Assembly (NCBI GenBank): GCA_900549855.1
Contig: URPS01000050.1
Coordinates: forward strand, 1 to 15,178
Origin: an uncultured bacterium
Lineage (GTDB): Bacteria; Cyanobacteriota; Vampirovibrionia; Gastranaerophilales; Gastranaerophilaceae
Length of the DNA: 15,178 nucleotides
Direction: 5' to 3'
The notes under the pieces are model-generated. The model was not told the origin of the DNA. It worked only from the letters and a program-made list of their open reading frames with translations, and did no database searches. A program made the translations under genes and the position numbers. How positions within the stretch are numbered: position 1 is the stretch's first letter; every line of letters begins with the position of its first letter. Below are positions 1 to 6,664 of the stretch, in pieces.

Positions 1-242
1 CAGAAATGGATGCTATAAAATTAAAAAGCCAAATAAAGAATTTTGAAGATTTTCAAACTTATGCAAAAATGTATTCTCAATGTCCATCAGGTAAAAATGG
101 TGGCGATTTGGGGTGTTTTAAAAGAGGACAAATGGTTAAATCTTTTGAAAACGCAGCATTTAGTGGTACTGTAGGAGAAGTTTCTGCTCCGGTTCCATCA
201 CCTTGGGGATACCATTTAATTTGGGTTACAAAGAAATATTGA
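1..242 (+). CDS. Parvulin-type peptidyl-prolyl cis-trans isomerase, C-terminal part (5' end outside window)
   Basis: The reading frame is open from the first complete codon (position 3), so the gene enters from the left; the ATG at position 6 is internal. The roughly 79 visible residues are the second half of a PpiC/parvulin rotamase domain. They show the family signatures CPSGKNGGDLG, GQMVKSFENAAF, GEVSAPV and a closing WGYHLIWVT, which align closely with E. coli PpiC. The enzyme isomerises proline peptide bonds and helps proteins fold. Whether this copy is a small cytoplasmic PpiC or the end of a larger exported SurA/PrsA-like protein cannot be seen. The stop lies 4 bases before the next gene, so the two are probably co-transcribed. 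Confidence 0.93.
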   Translation, partial: EMDAIKLKSQIKNFEDFQTYAKMYSQCPSGKNGGDLGCFKRGQMVKSFENAAFSGTVGEVSAPVPSPWGYHLIWVTKKY

Positions 243-246
243 TAAT

Positions 247-1161
247 ATGAAAAACAAACTTCTTGCAAATTTAGCTTTATTTATGACTGCCTTTATTTGG
301 GGTATATCTTTTGTTGCACAAAGAGAAGGTATGGAACACATTGGACCGTTTACGTTCAATATGGTAAGAAGTTTTTTAGGAACACTTAGTCTGCTTCCGG
401 TAGTATTCTGGGTTAAATTTTCTAAACCTGATAATCGAACAGAAAGAAGAAAACGCTACCAGCATGTAAACCTTGCAAGAGCCGGAATTGCTTGTGGTTT
501 GGCATTATTTACGGCAATGAGTATTCAACAGTATTGTATGCAATATGTTACAGCCGGAAAAGCCGGATTTATATCAGCTCTTTATATTATTTTTGTTCCC
601 ATAATTTCAGTGTTGCAAGGACAAAAAATGGAAAAGAATATAGTTGTAAGTGTGATTCTTGCTATCATTGGGTTGTATCTGTTGTGTTACAAAGTTGGTG
701 GTGGATTTAACATTTATGATTTAGTATTGCTCGTTGCTGCATTTTTCTACGGAGTGCATATTTTGGTTGTGAACTATTATTCAGAAAAAGTTCATCCTGT
801 AAAAGCTTCGTGTTTGCAATTTTTGGTAGTAGGAATTCTTTCGGCTATATTAACAACAATGTTTGAAACACCGACTGTTTCCGCTATTTATGACTGTCGA
901 GTGCCAATTTTATATGCAGGTATTTTAACTTGCGGTGTTGCATATACTTTGCAAATTTTTGGACAAAAAAATACTTTGCCTGTTATTGCTTCAATTATTT
1001 TTAGTTTAGAATCAGTTTTTGCTGTGCTTGGTGGTACTGTTATCTTGGGCGAAACTATGTCACCGAAAGAAATTTTAGGATGCGTATTTATGATAATAGC
1101 TGTCGTACTTTCTAATGTGAAATTTGGAAATATCGATAAGCTTGGACGGAAGAGAGCTTAA
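247..1161 (+). CDS. DMT superfamily transporter (EamA domain protein)
   Basis: This 304-residue, very hydrophobic protein fits the usual ten-helix drug/metabolite transporter layout of two EamA repeats. The first repeat opens with FIWGISFVAQREGMEHIGPF and a following R in a helix (about residues 18-42). The second begins near residue 157 (LVLLVAAFFYGVHIL) and ends with SIIFSLESVFAVLGG and LGETMSPKEILGC, the typical last-helix region. Members export or import small metabolites such as amino acids, nucleosides or drugs; the substrate cannot be told from sequence. The ATG is 4 bases after the prolyl isomerase stop and has no strong Shine-Dalgarno, consistent with translational coupling. The C-terminus is basic (KLGRKRA). 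It runs convergently toward the TPR gene with only 9 bases between the stops. Confidence 0.9.
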   Translation: MKNKLLANLALFMTAFIWGISFVAQREGMEHIGPFTFNMVRSFLGTLSLLPVVFWVKFSKPDNRTERRKRYQHVNLARAGIACGLALFTAMSIQQYCMQYVTAGKAGFISALYIIFVPIISVLQGQKMEKNIVVSVILAIIGLYLLCYKVGGGFNIYDLVLLVAAFFYGVHILVVNYYSEKVHPVKASCLQFLVVGILSAILTTMFETPTVSAIYDCRVPILYAGILTCGVAYTLQIFGQKNTLPVIASIIFSLESVFAVLGGTVILGETMSPKEILGCVFMIIAVVLSNVKFGNIDKLGRKRA

Positions 1162-1170
1162 ACTTAAAAA

Positions 1171-1836
1171 CTATTTTTCAATCAACCGTATTCTTGTATC
1201 AGAATAATACTCATGATTAGTTGCATTAGCGGCATTAATCCTTTGGAGTTTATTATCTAATTCTGTATTGGGATTTTTTTGAGCCGCAAGTCTTAAGTAT
1301 TTTATTGCGGCTTCTGTGTCGCCAAGTTTTGCGTAAATATCACCAAGTTTGTACAATGTTTCGTAATGTTCGGTGTATCCGTGTTTATACGCTTCTTTGT
1401 AATTTTTTAATGCTTTTTTGTAGAGCATTCTTTTGTAATAAAATTCGCCTAATCTGAAGTAAGGTTCCGGTTTTGAAGAATCAACTCCGAGCGCCATTTC
1501 AAAACATCCACGAGCATACTTATCCTGTCCTAACAAATCGTAAAGTGTTCCTAAACGTGTACTATAAAAAGTATTTTGCGGATTTTTTCTATGAAGCATC
1601 ATATATAAATTTAGAGCTGTTGTCATATCGTCGTTAAGCTTTCCGCTATAATTTTTTGTTGCAAGATTATAATAAAAACCTGCTTTTGTATCTAATTCTT
1701 CTTGCGAAAGTTTTGTATAATCAAGCGGGATATGATATTCCAAATGTCCTTCAACGGCTGCGTGTGTAGGAACTGCTGTTACATAAATAATAGAAATTGC
1801 TAATAAAAGTTTAATCAATTGTCGCATATAATTCAT
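1171..1836 (-). CDS. TPR-repeat protein with signal peptide, probably exported
   Basis: This 221-residue protein has a classical signal peptide: basic start (MNYMRQLIK), hydrophobic core LLLAISIIYVTAV and an Ala-x-Ala-like site at THAA near residue 26-27. The mature part holds about three to four tetratricopeptide repeats between residues 70 and 200, recognisable from spaced motifs such as FYSTRLGTLYDLLGQ, PEPYFRLGEFYYKRMLYKKAL and ETLYKLGDIYAKLGDTEAAIKYL, with repeat-ending Asn-Pro-Asn or Lys-Pro. TPRs are protein-interaction scaffolds, so this is likely a periplasmic or envelope-attached adaptor; no catalytic domain is visible. The internal Met4 is an alternative start and would still leave a signal peptide. 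It is transcribed away from the nuo operon and converges on the DMT transporter. The specific role is unknown. Confidence 0.85.
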   Translation of the reverse strand: MNYMRQLIKLLLAISIIYVTAVPTHAAVEGHLEYHIPLDYTKLSQEELDTKAGFYYNLATKNYSGKLNDDMTTALNLYMMLHRKNPQNTFYSTRLGTLYDLLGQDKYARGCFEMALGVDSSKPEPYFRLGEFYYKRMLYKKALKNYKEAYKHGYTEHYETLYKLGDIYAKLGDTEAAIKYLRLAAQKNPNTELDNKLQRINAANATNHEYYSDTRIRLIEK

Positions 1837-1837
1837 C

Positions 1838-1867
1838 TTTACATTCTATAATAATATCTATTATATC
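1838..1867 (+). promoter_or_regulatory. Possible promoter of the nuo operon, overlapping the divergent TPR promoter
   Basis: On the plus strand TTTACA (1838-1843, one mismatch to TTGACA) is followed by TATTAT (1859-1864, 15-base spacing) or TATATC (1862-1867, 18-base spacing). Either would place the start of the nuo transcript 50-60 bases before nuoA. The element lies across the minus-strand extended -10 at 1860-1868, so the two promoters may compete. A second -10-like box, TAAAAT at 1882-1887, is nearer to nuoA but has no clear -35. The assignment is tentative. Confidence 0.3.
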
Positions 1868-1868
1868 A
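1860..1868 (-). promoter_or_regulatory. Extended -10 promoter of the TPR gene
   Basis: Read on the minus strand, positions 1868 to 1860 give TGATATAAT, a consensus extended -10 (TGn plus TATAAT). The start of transcription would fall near 1853, giving a leader of about 17 bases before the ATG at 1836. No good -35 is present at 17 bases, as is allowed for extended -10 promoters. Inferred from consensus only. Confidence 0.5.
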
Positions 1869-1927
1869 GATAATTTTCTTGTAAAATAAGATAAGATAGG
1901 TTCTAGAAAATAGGAGCTTTATAACAG

Positions 1928-2281
1928 ATGAAAGAATTCGTATGTTTGGCAATGTTTGTAATACTTTCAGCACTCTTTGCAGTAGCAATGCTGGCTGCCG
2001 GTTTCGTTTGCCAATACAAGAATAAAACATTTGTGAAAAATTCTACTTATGAATGTGGAATTGTGCCAACTGCTGATGCTAGGATACAGTTTGATATAAG
2101 ATATTTTAATTATGCTATTATGTTTTTGATATTTGATATTGAAACTATTTTTCTTTATCCGTTTGCCGTATTTGTTAACGAACTGGGACTTTTTGCAATT
2201 ATAGAAGCATTTATTTTTGTAGGTTTACTTTTATTTGGGTTGATTTATGCCATAAATAAAAGAATTTTGAGGTGGAGTTAG
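1928..2281 (+). CDS. nuoA: NADH-quinone oxidoreductase (complex I) subunit A
   Basis: The 117 residues contain three membrane helices (about 8-28, 61-82 and 88-108). The conserved loop carries YECG at 41-44, whose Cys is the mobile ND3-loop cysteine of the family. The helix motif RYFNYAIMFLIFDIETIFLYPFAV (58-81) has the key acidic residues D70 and E72. The subunit sits at the junction of the membrane and peripheral arms near the quinone tunnel. TAGGAG at 1911-1916 is the ribosome site. It is the first gene of an eleven-gene operon. The length is normal for NuoA/NdhC. Confidence 0.97.
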   Translation: MKEFVCLAMFVILSALFAVAMLAAGFVCQYKNKTFVKNSTYECGIVPTADARIQFDIRYFNYAIMFLIFDIETIFLYPFAVFVNELGLFAIIEAFIFVGLLLFGLIYAINKRILRWS

Positions 2282-2289
2282 AGAGGGAT

Positions 2290-2862
2290 ATGGAATTATT
2301 CAAAGATATTGAAACAAAAATTCCGGGGGTAATTGTTACTTCTGTAGACTACATTCTTAATTGGAGTCGAGCTAATTCTCTTTGGCCTCTTACTTTTGCT
2401 ACTTCTTGCTGCGGTATAGAAATGATGCAGACGGTTGCCTCTGATAACGATATCGCACGTTTTGGTTCAGAAGTTTTTCGAGGCTCTCCAAGACAAGCAG
2501 ATTTACTGATTTGTGCCGGTACAATTACTTATAAAATGGCACCGGTTTTACAGAGATTGTATGAACAGATGGCAGAACCTAAGTACGTGATTGCAATGGG
2601 AGCGTGTACTTGTGGTGGTGGAATGTTTGCAGAAACGTCTTATTCTGTAGTGAACGGGATTGATAAAATTATTCCTGTGGATATTTATTTACCAATGTGT
2701 CCGCCAAGACCCGAAGCTCTTTTGGATGCGATTAGAAAATTGCAAGCCAAAATCAAACAAGAATCTATTTTGACGAGAAAAGAATTTATCCAATCACACA
2801 AACTTAAACCACTTGATGAAAATGGATATCCAAAAAGTGAGGTGCCTGATGGATTGGAATAA
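2290..2862 (+). CDS. nuoB: NADH-quinone oxidoreductase subunit B (N2 cluster protein)
   Basis: This is the PSST/NuoB subunit that carries the last iron-sulfur cluster, N2, which hands electrons to quinone. Counting from the ATG at 2290 (190 residues), the tandem cysteines C40-C41 in TSCCGIEMM, then C106 in GACTCGGGMF and C137 in LPMCPPRPEALL match the ligand spacing of E. coli NuoB (63/64, 129, 158). The core GSPRQADLLICAGTIT is intact. A GTG 18 bases upstream (2272) would add six residues and overlap nuoA by 10 bases; I prefer the ATG because GGAG (2274-2277) and GAGAGG (2281-2286) lie just before it. The C-terminal tail (about 30 residues, charged) overlaps the nuoC start. Confidence 0.96.
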   Translation: MELFKDIETKIPGVIVTSVDYILNWSRANSLWPLTFATSCCGIEMMQTVASDNDIARFGSEVFRGSPRQADLLICAGTITYKMAPVLQRLYEQMAEPKYVIAMGACTCGGGMFAETSYSVVNGIDKIIPVDIYLPMCPPRPEALLDAIRKLQAKIKQESILTRKEFIQSHKLKPLDENGYPKSEVPDGLE

Positions 2863-3277
2863 ATTTTTGGAAATTTTTGCGGATTGTAAACTCTTGAGTG
2901 ATAAAATTTTTCTTAAATCAAGACTATGTGAAGCTGTAAGGTTTGTAAAAGAGAATTATCACTATGATATTTTGAAAGAAATTATAGCAATACATAATCC
3001 TGATAATACAATAGAACTTAATTATCACCTATATTCTACTATTGATGAAGAAAATTTGTATTTAACATTTGGGGCACTAGATTCTGTTGAAAGTGTTGCA
3101 GACTTATTTCCTTCGGCTATTGCTGATGAAAACGAAATTTATGATTTGTTCGGAGTAAAGTTTTTGAACCACGAAGGTTTGAAAAGGCTTTATATGCCGG
3201 AAAGCTGGCAAGGACATCCTTTAAGAAAAGACTATAAAGATATGAGGTTACGAGAAAATGACAACAACAACGCTTAA
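2849..3277 (+). CDS. nuoC: NADH-quinone oxidoreductase subunit C (30 kDa subunit)
   Basis: NuoC is a structural subunit of the peripheral arm that packs against NuoD. From the ATG at 2849 the product has 142 residues. The C-terminal signature runs from ESVADLFPSAIADENEIYDLFGV to ESWQGHPLRKDY, the classic complex I 30 kDa motif. The open frame extends upstream to a TTG at 2813, but a near-perfect GAGGTG at 2839-2844, 4 bases before the ATG, decides for 2849. The gene overlaps the end of nuoB by 14 bases and the start of nuoD by 20. It is separate from nuoD, unlike the NuoCD fusion of E. coli. Confidence 0.94.
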   Translation: MDWNKFLEIFADCKLLSDKIFLKSRLCEAVRFVKENYHYDILKEIIAIHNPDNTIELNYHLYSTIDEENLYLTFGALDSVESVADLFPSAIADENEIYDLFGVKFLNHEGLKRLYMPESWQGHPLRKDYKDMRLRENDNNNA

Positions 3278-4349
3278 ATTAAATCTTGGACCTCAACATC
3301 CATCTACACATGGAGTTTTGCGTCTTGTATTAACTCTTGATGGGGAAAAAATTTTAACGTGTGAACCTGACGTTGGTTATCTTCATCGAGGAATGGAAAA
3401 AATGGCGGAAAAGCTGTCATACATTCAATATTTACCAATGGTTGATAGAATTGATTATCTTGCAGGATTTTTCTATTCGGAATTATTTTGCAGAATTGTA
3501 GAAAACGCTCATGAAATTGATTTATCGAATAGAGTGAAGGCAATTCGAGTTTTGTTATTGGAATTGAACAGAATTTCTTCTCACCTTCTTTGGATTGGTG
3601 CGTTTCTTATGGATTTAGGGGCAACATCTCCATTTTTCTATGCGTTTAGAGAGCGGGAGATGATATTGAGATATTTCGAAAAACTCACAGGACAAAGAAT
3701 GATGTACAATTATTTTGTCTTTGGCGGAGTTAGACGTGATATTGATTATTTGGAAGATGTAGAAGAAATTTTGAATATTCTTCCTGAAAAACTCAAAGAT
3801 TACGAAAAACTTATAACAGAAAATCCTATTTTTATTAGAAGAACGGTAGAAAAAGGTGTTCTTGATATTCAAACAGCTCTAGATTATGCAATAACTGGAG
3901 TAAATCTTCGAGCAAGCGGAATATGTATGGATAACAGACTGCAAGATGATTTATATAGAGGTTTTGATATTGGTGTTGTTGTAAAAGATGGAAAGGATGC
4001 GATGGCACGATATAATGCGAGAATTGATGAAATTACAGAAAGTATAAAAATTATTCGCCAAGCGTTAGAAGTTATTAAATCAAATCCTAACTTAGAACAA
4101 AAATTGATTAATCCGATAAATTTAAAATTACCGGAAGGCGATTATCATTCTGAAATCGAAGCTCCAAGAGGCTTAGCAGGATGCTATATACGCTCTCTTG
4201 GTAAAAATGAACCTTATCGCTTGAAATGGAGAACCGGTTCTTATTATTCCGTAAATCTTTTACGCAAACTTCTTGTTGGAGAATATTTGAATGATGCGAT
4301 TGCAATTGCAGGATCTCTGGATATTATTTTGCCGGAGGTGGATAAGTAG
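3258..4349 (+). CDS. nuoD: NADH-quinone oxidoreductase subunit D (49 kDa subunit)
   Basis: NuoD forms, with NuoB, the quinone-binding chamber of complex I and is related to the large subunit of NiFe hydrogenases. The 363 residues start with LNLGPQHPSTHGVLRLVL, and the quinone-site pair is present: H18 at the end of the QHPSTH motif and Y67 in VDRIDYL, 49 residues apart as in known complexes. NRISSHLLWIGAFLMDLGA and ELNR-type helices are normal, and the protein ends in the usual GSLDIILPEVDK. The hydrogenase-type metal cysteines are absent, which supports a true complex I subunit. GAGG at 3244-3247 is the ribosome site, inside nuoC. The final codons include GGAGGTG (4334-4340), the ribosome site of nuoH. 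Confidence 0.97.
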   Translation: MTTTTLKLNLGPQHPSTHGVLRLVLTLDGEKILTCEPDVGYLHRGMEKMAEKLSYIQYLPMVDRIDYLAGFFYSELFCRIVENAHEIDLSNRVKAIRVLLLELNRISSHLLWIGAFLMDLGATSPFFYAFREREMILRYFEKLTGQRMMYNYFVFGGVRRDIDYLEDVEEILNILPEKLKDYEKLITENPIFIRRTVEKGVLDIQTALDYAITGVNLRASGICMDNRLQDDLYRGFDIGVVVKDGKDAMARYNARIDEITESIKIIRQALEVIKSNPNLEQKLINPINLKLPEGDYHSEIEAPRGLAGCYIRSLGKNEPYRLKWRTGSYYSVNLLRKLLVGEYLNDAIAIAGSLDIILPEVDK

Positions 4350-5423
4350 ATGAATTATCTTTATTTTTTGTATATAGAATTCTTGGCAAAACATAATATT
4401 CCACAGCTTTTTGGAGATATTACATTTTATGTAATTCCATTTTGTGTTGTGGCTGTTGCGTTAATCCTTGTTGTTTTGTTTTTGGTACTTGCAGAAAGAA
4501 AACTTTTGGGATTTTTTACACAGAGAAAAGGCCCGAATAGAGTCGGTTTTTGGGGTGTTCTACAAACAATAGCAGACGCTTTTAAGCTTTTGTGCAAGGA
4601 AAATATTACACCTGATAAATCCGATAAATTTCTTTTTAATCTGGCTCCAATACTTGTTTTTGTGCCAATGTTCGCAGCATTAGGCATTCTACCATATAGC
4701 GCTGAATTTACATTTGTGAATACAAGTACAAACGTTATTTTGTATATTATTTTGGCAGCTTTTCCGGTGTTGAGTATATTTTTAGCCGGTTGGGCAAGTA
4801 ACAACAAATATTCTCTTATGGGTGCCGCAAGAAGTATTGCACAAGTATTGAGCTACGAATTACCGATAACATTTGTAATACTTTCTATTGTAGTTTTAGC
4901 TTCGTCAATGAATTTAACCGGTATTACGCTTGCACAAACTTCTAAATTCGGTTTATTTGGTTGGTTTGTTTTCCCTTGTATGCTAGGGTTTTTAATTCTA
5001 TTTACAAGCATTTTAGCTGAATTAAATCGCTGTCCGTTTGATTTACCTGAAGCTGAAAGTGAATTAATTTGCGGATATAATACGGAATATTCCGGTATGA
5101 GATTTGCAATGTTTTATTTGAGTGAATACTCTATGATGTTTGCAAATGCAATATTTATTTCTGTTTTATTCTTGGGCGGATATTTATCACCTTTTGGGAA
5201 ATATCTTTTTAGTTCATCATTTTTAATTTACTTTGAGCAAGCATTTTGGCTTTTCTTAAAAGCTTTTGGACTGATATTTGTTATGATTTGGATAAGAGCA
5301 ACTTTCCCAAGATTAGCTTCTTTTGATTTGATAAAATTTTCTTGGGCATTCTTGCTTCCGTTATCAATTCTAAATTTGTTTATTGTAGTCTTAATCAAAT
5401 ATTCTTTTGGAGGATGGGTATAA
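4350..5423 (+). CDS. nuoH: NADH-quinone oxidoreductase subunit H
   Basis: NuoH (ND1) is the membrane subunit that forms the base of the quinone tunnel and couples it to the pumping arm. The 357-residue protein has about eight helices. Diagnostic motifs are AERKLLGFFTQRKGPNRVG (48-66), GWASNNKYSLMGAARSIAQVLSYELP, the acidic loop ELNRCPFDLPEAESELICGYNTEYSG and IWIRATFPRL near the end. Start ATG directly follows the nuoD stop, with GGAGGTG nine bases upstream. Nothing is missing compared with the family. Confidence 0.97.
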   Translation: MNYLYFLYIEFLAKHNIPQLFGDITFYVIPFCVVAVALILVVLFLVLAERKLLGFFTQRKGPNRVGFWGVLQTIADAFKLLCKENITPDKSDKFLFNLAPILVFVPMFAALGILPYSAEFTFVNTSTNVILYIILAAFPVLSIFLAGWASNNKYSLMGAARSIAQVLSYELPITFVILSIVVLASSMNLTGITLAQTSKFGLFGWFVFPCMLGFLILFTSILAELNRCPFDLPEAESELICGYNTEYSGMRFAMFYLSEYSMMFANAIFISVLFLGGYLSPFGKYLFSSSFLIYFEQAFWLFLKAFGLIFVMIWIRATFPRLASFDLIKFSWAFLLPLSILNLFIVVLIKYSFGGWV

Positions 5424-5813
5424 ATGAAATTAAAAATTTTAACCTCAATAAAAGCATTATTTGACGGAATGATTGTTGTTTTTAAACATATGTTTAAAAA
5501 GGCAGTGACATTAGAATATCCGGAAAAAAGACGAGAGCTTAATGACAAATTTCGTGGCAAACCTGTTGTAGAAGGTTGTATCGGTTGCGGAATGTGTATA
5601 AAAGTTTGTCCTACCGGTGCTATAAGTTATGAAAGGGATGAGCAAGGAAAAATTTATTCTTATAAAATTGATTTAAAAAAATGTATGTTTTGTGGGAATT
5701 GTGAATATTATTGTCCCAAAGGAGCTATAAAAATGTCAAAAGAATATGAACTTGCGACTGATAAAATTGAAAATTTAACTTTGTATTACAAAGGAGGGTA
5801 TGGTGATAAATAA
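5424..5813 (+). CDS. nuoI: NADH-quinone oxidoreductase subunit I (8Fe-8S ferredoxin-like)
   Basis: The 129-residue protein carries two 4Fe-4S motifs, C52-x2-C55-x2-C58-x3-C62-P and C87-x2-C90-x2-C93-x3-C97-P, which bind clusters N6a and N6b. These pass electrons to N2 in NuoB. The surrounding text (KIDLKKCMFCGNCEYYCPKGAI, KEYELA) is the normal NuoI/NdhI pattern. With no NuoEFG in the cluster, NuoI is likely the outermost redox subunit and so the probable docking point for a soluble ferredoxin; this last point is inference by analogy with cyanobacterial NDH-1. The start follows the nuoH stop directly, with GGAGG at 5409-5413; the end overlaps nuoJ by 14 bases. Confidence 0.96.
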   Translation: MKLKILTSIKALFDGMIVVFKHMFKKAVTLEYPEKRRELNDKFRGKPVVEGCIGCGMCIKVCPTGAISYERDEQGKIYSYKIDLKKCMFCGNCEYYCPKGAIKMSKEYELATDKIENLTLYYKGGYGDK

Positions 5814-6339
5814 TCCTATTGTATTTTATTTAGCCTCTTTTTTTATAATTGTTTTTGCTTTTATAACTTTGTTTGCTAAAAATGTGATATATTCTTTGCT
5901 TTCAGCAGTTGTGGTGTTCTTTTTTGGCGCATTATTTTTCTATATGTTAGGTTCAGAATATAATGCTATTATTCAAGCCGCAGTTTATGGTTTAGCCGTT
6001 CCTATTATAATAGGGATATCAATTATGTTTGCGCCAACAATTGGAAAAGTTCGAGAAAAAACATTTATTACTCCATACATAACGCTTATGTGTGCAGCAA
6101 TTTTTATATTAGCATTTGTTTATCTTGTTTTGATGTCACTGGCTATCATGCCGGATACATTCAGAATAATGGATGCTTTTCAAGTTAATGCATTTGATAC
6201 AATAAAATCTTTTGCTAAAGGTATTTTTATAAACTATGTTTGGGCTTTTGAACTTGTATCATTACTTCTTACGGTTGTAATTGCTGGGATTGGTTTATTG
6301 CAATCTGATAAAAGAATAAAGGAGCTAAGAAATAAATGA
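5800..6339 (+). CDS. nuoJ: NADH-quinone oxidoreductase subunit J
   Basis: NuoJ (ND6/NdhG) is a five-helix membrane subunit of the proton path next to the quinone site. The 179 residues show the expected arrangement, with the conserved third-helix region AIIQAAVYGLAVPIIIGISIMFAP (about residues 55-78), a loop, and two further helices; the last is LVSLLLTVVIAGIGLL. Two starts compete: ATG at 5800 and GTG at 5803. The strong AAGGAGGG at 5791-5798 is almost touching the ATG, so the GTG, one codon later, has the better spacing. It overlaps nuoI by 14 bases and nuoK by 4 (ATGA). Confidence 0.94.
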   Translation: MVINNPIVFYLASFFIIVFAFITLFAKNVIYSLLSAVVVFFFGALFFYMLGSEYNAIIQAAVYGLAVPIIIGISIMFAPTIGKVREKTFITPYITLMCAAIFILAFVYLVLMSLAIMPDTFRIMDAFQVNAFDTIKSFAKGIFINYVWAFELVSLLLTVVIAGIGLLQSDKRIKELRNK

Positions 6340-6644
6340 TTGAAATAACAATGTATCATTATCTTTTTATAGGGCTTGTTTTATTCGTACTCGGCTTAGT
6401 GGGCTCAATATTTGTTAAGAATATTATTAAAGTGTTAATCTCAATAGAAATGATGCTTTTGGGAGTAAATATTAACTTTGTGACATTTGCAAGTTATTGC
6501 GATAATATAGAGTTTAACGGTTACATTATGGCGCTTTTTTATATAGGTTTAGGCGCTGTAGAATTAGCGGTTGCGCTTTTCATCTTCTATTTGATGTATC
6601 AAAAAAAAGAGAGCGACAACATAGAAAAATATACGGATTTGTAA
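6336..6644 (+). CDS. nuoK: NADH-quinone oxidoreductase subunit K
   Basis: NuoK (ND4L/NdhE) is a three-helix proton-channel subunit. The 102-residue product is the normal size. Both channel glutamates are visible: E38 in SIEMMLLGVNINFV and E76 in GAVELAVALFIFYL. The ATG overlaps the nuoJ stop in an ATGA junction, a sign of translational coupling, with GGAG at 6321-6324 upstream. A short charged tail (QKKESDNIEKYTDL) ends the protein. Confidence 0.96.
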   Translation: MIEITMYHYLFIGLVLFVLGLVGSIFVKNIIKVLISIEMMLLGVNINFVTFASYCDNIEFNGYIMALFYIGLGAVELAVALFIFYLMYQKKESDNIEKYTDL

Positions 6645-6664
6645 GGCAAGAGGAGGAATATTAA

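Noticed and set aside
2813..2848. Longer nuoC start at TTG 2813 or ATG 2816/2822
   Set aside because: These starts lack a ribosome site, while GAGGTG sits just before the ATG at 2849, and the extra residues do not resemble the NuoC N-terminus.
4427..4807. Minus-strand open frame of 126 codons opposite nuoH
   Set aside because: nuoH is certain on the plus strand over the same bases; the antisense product has no recognisable domain.
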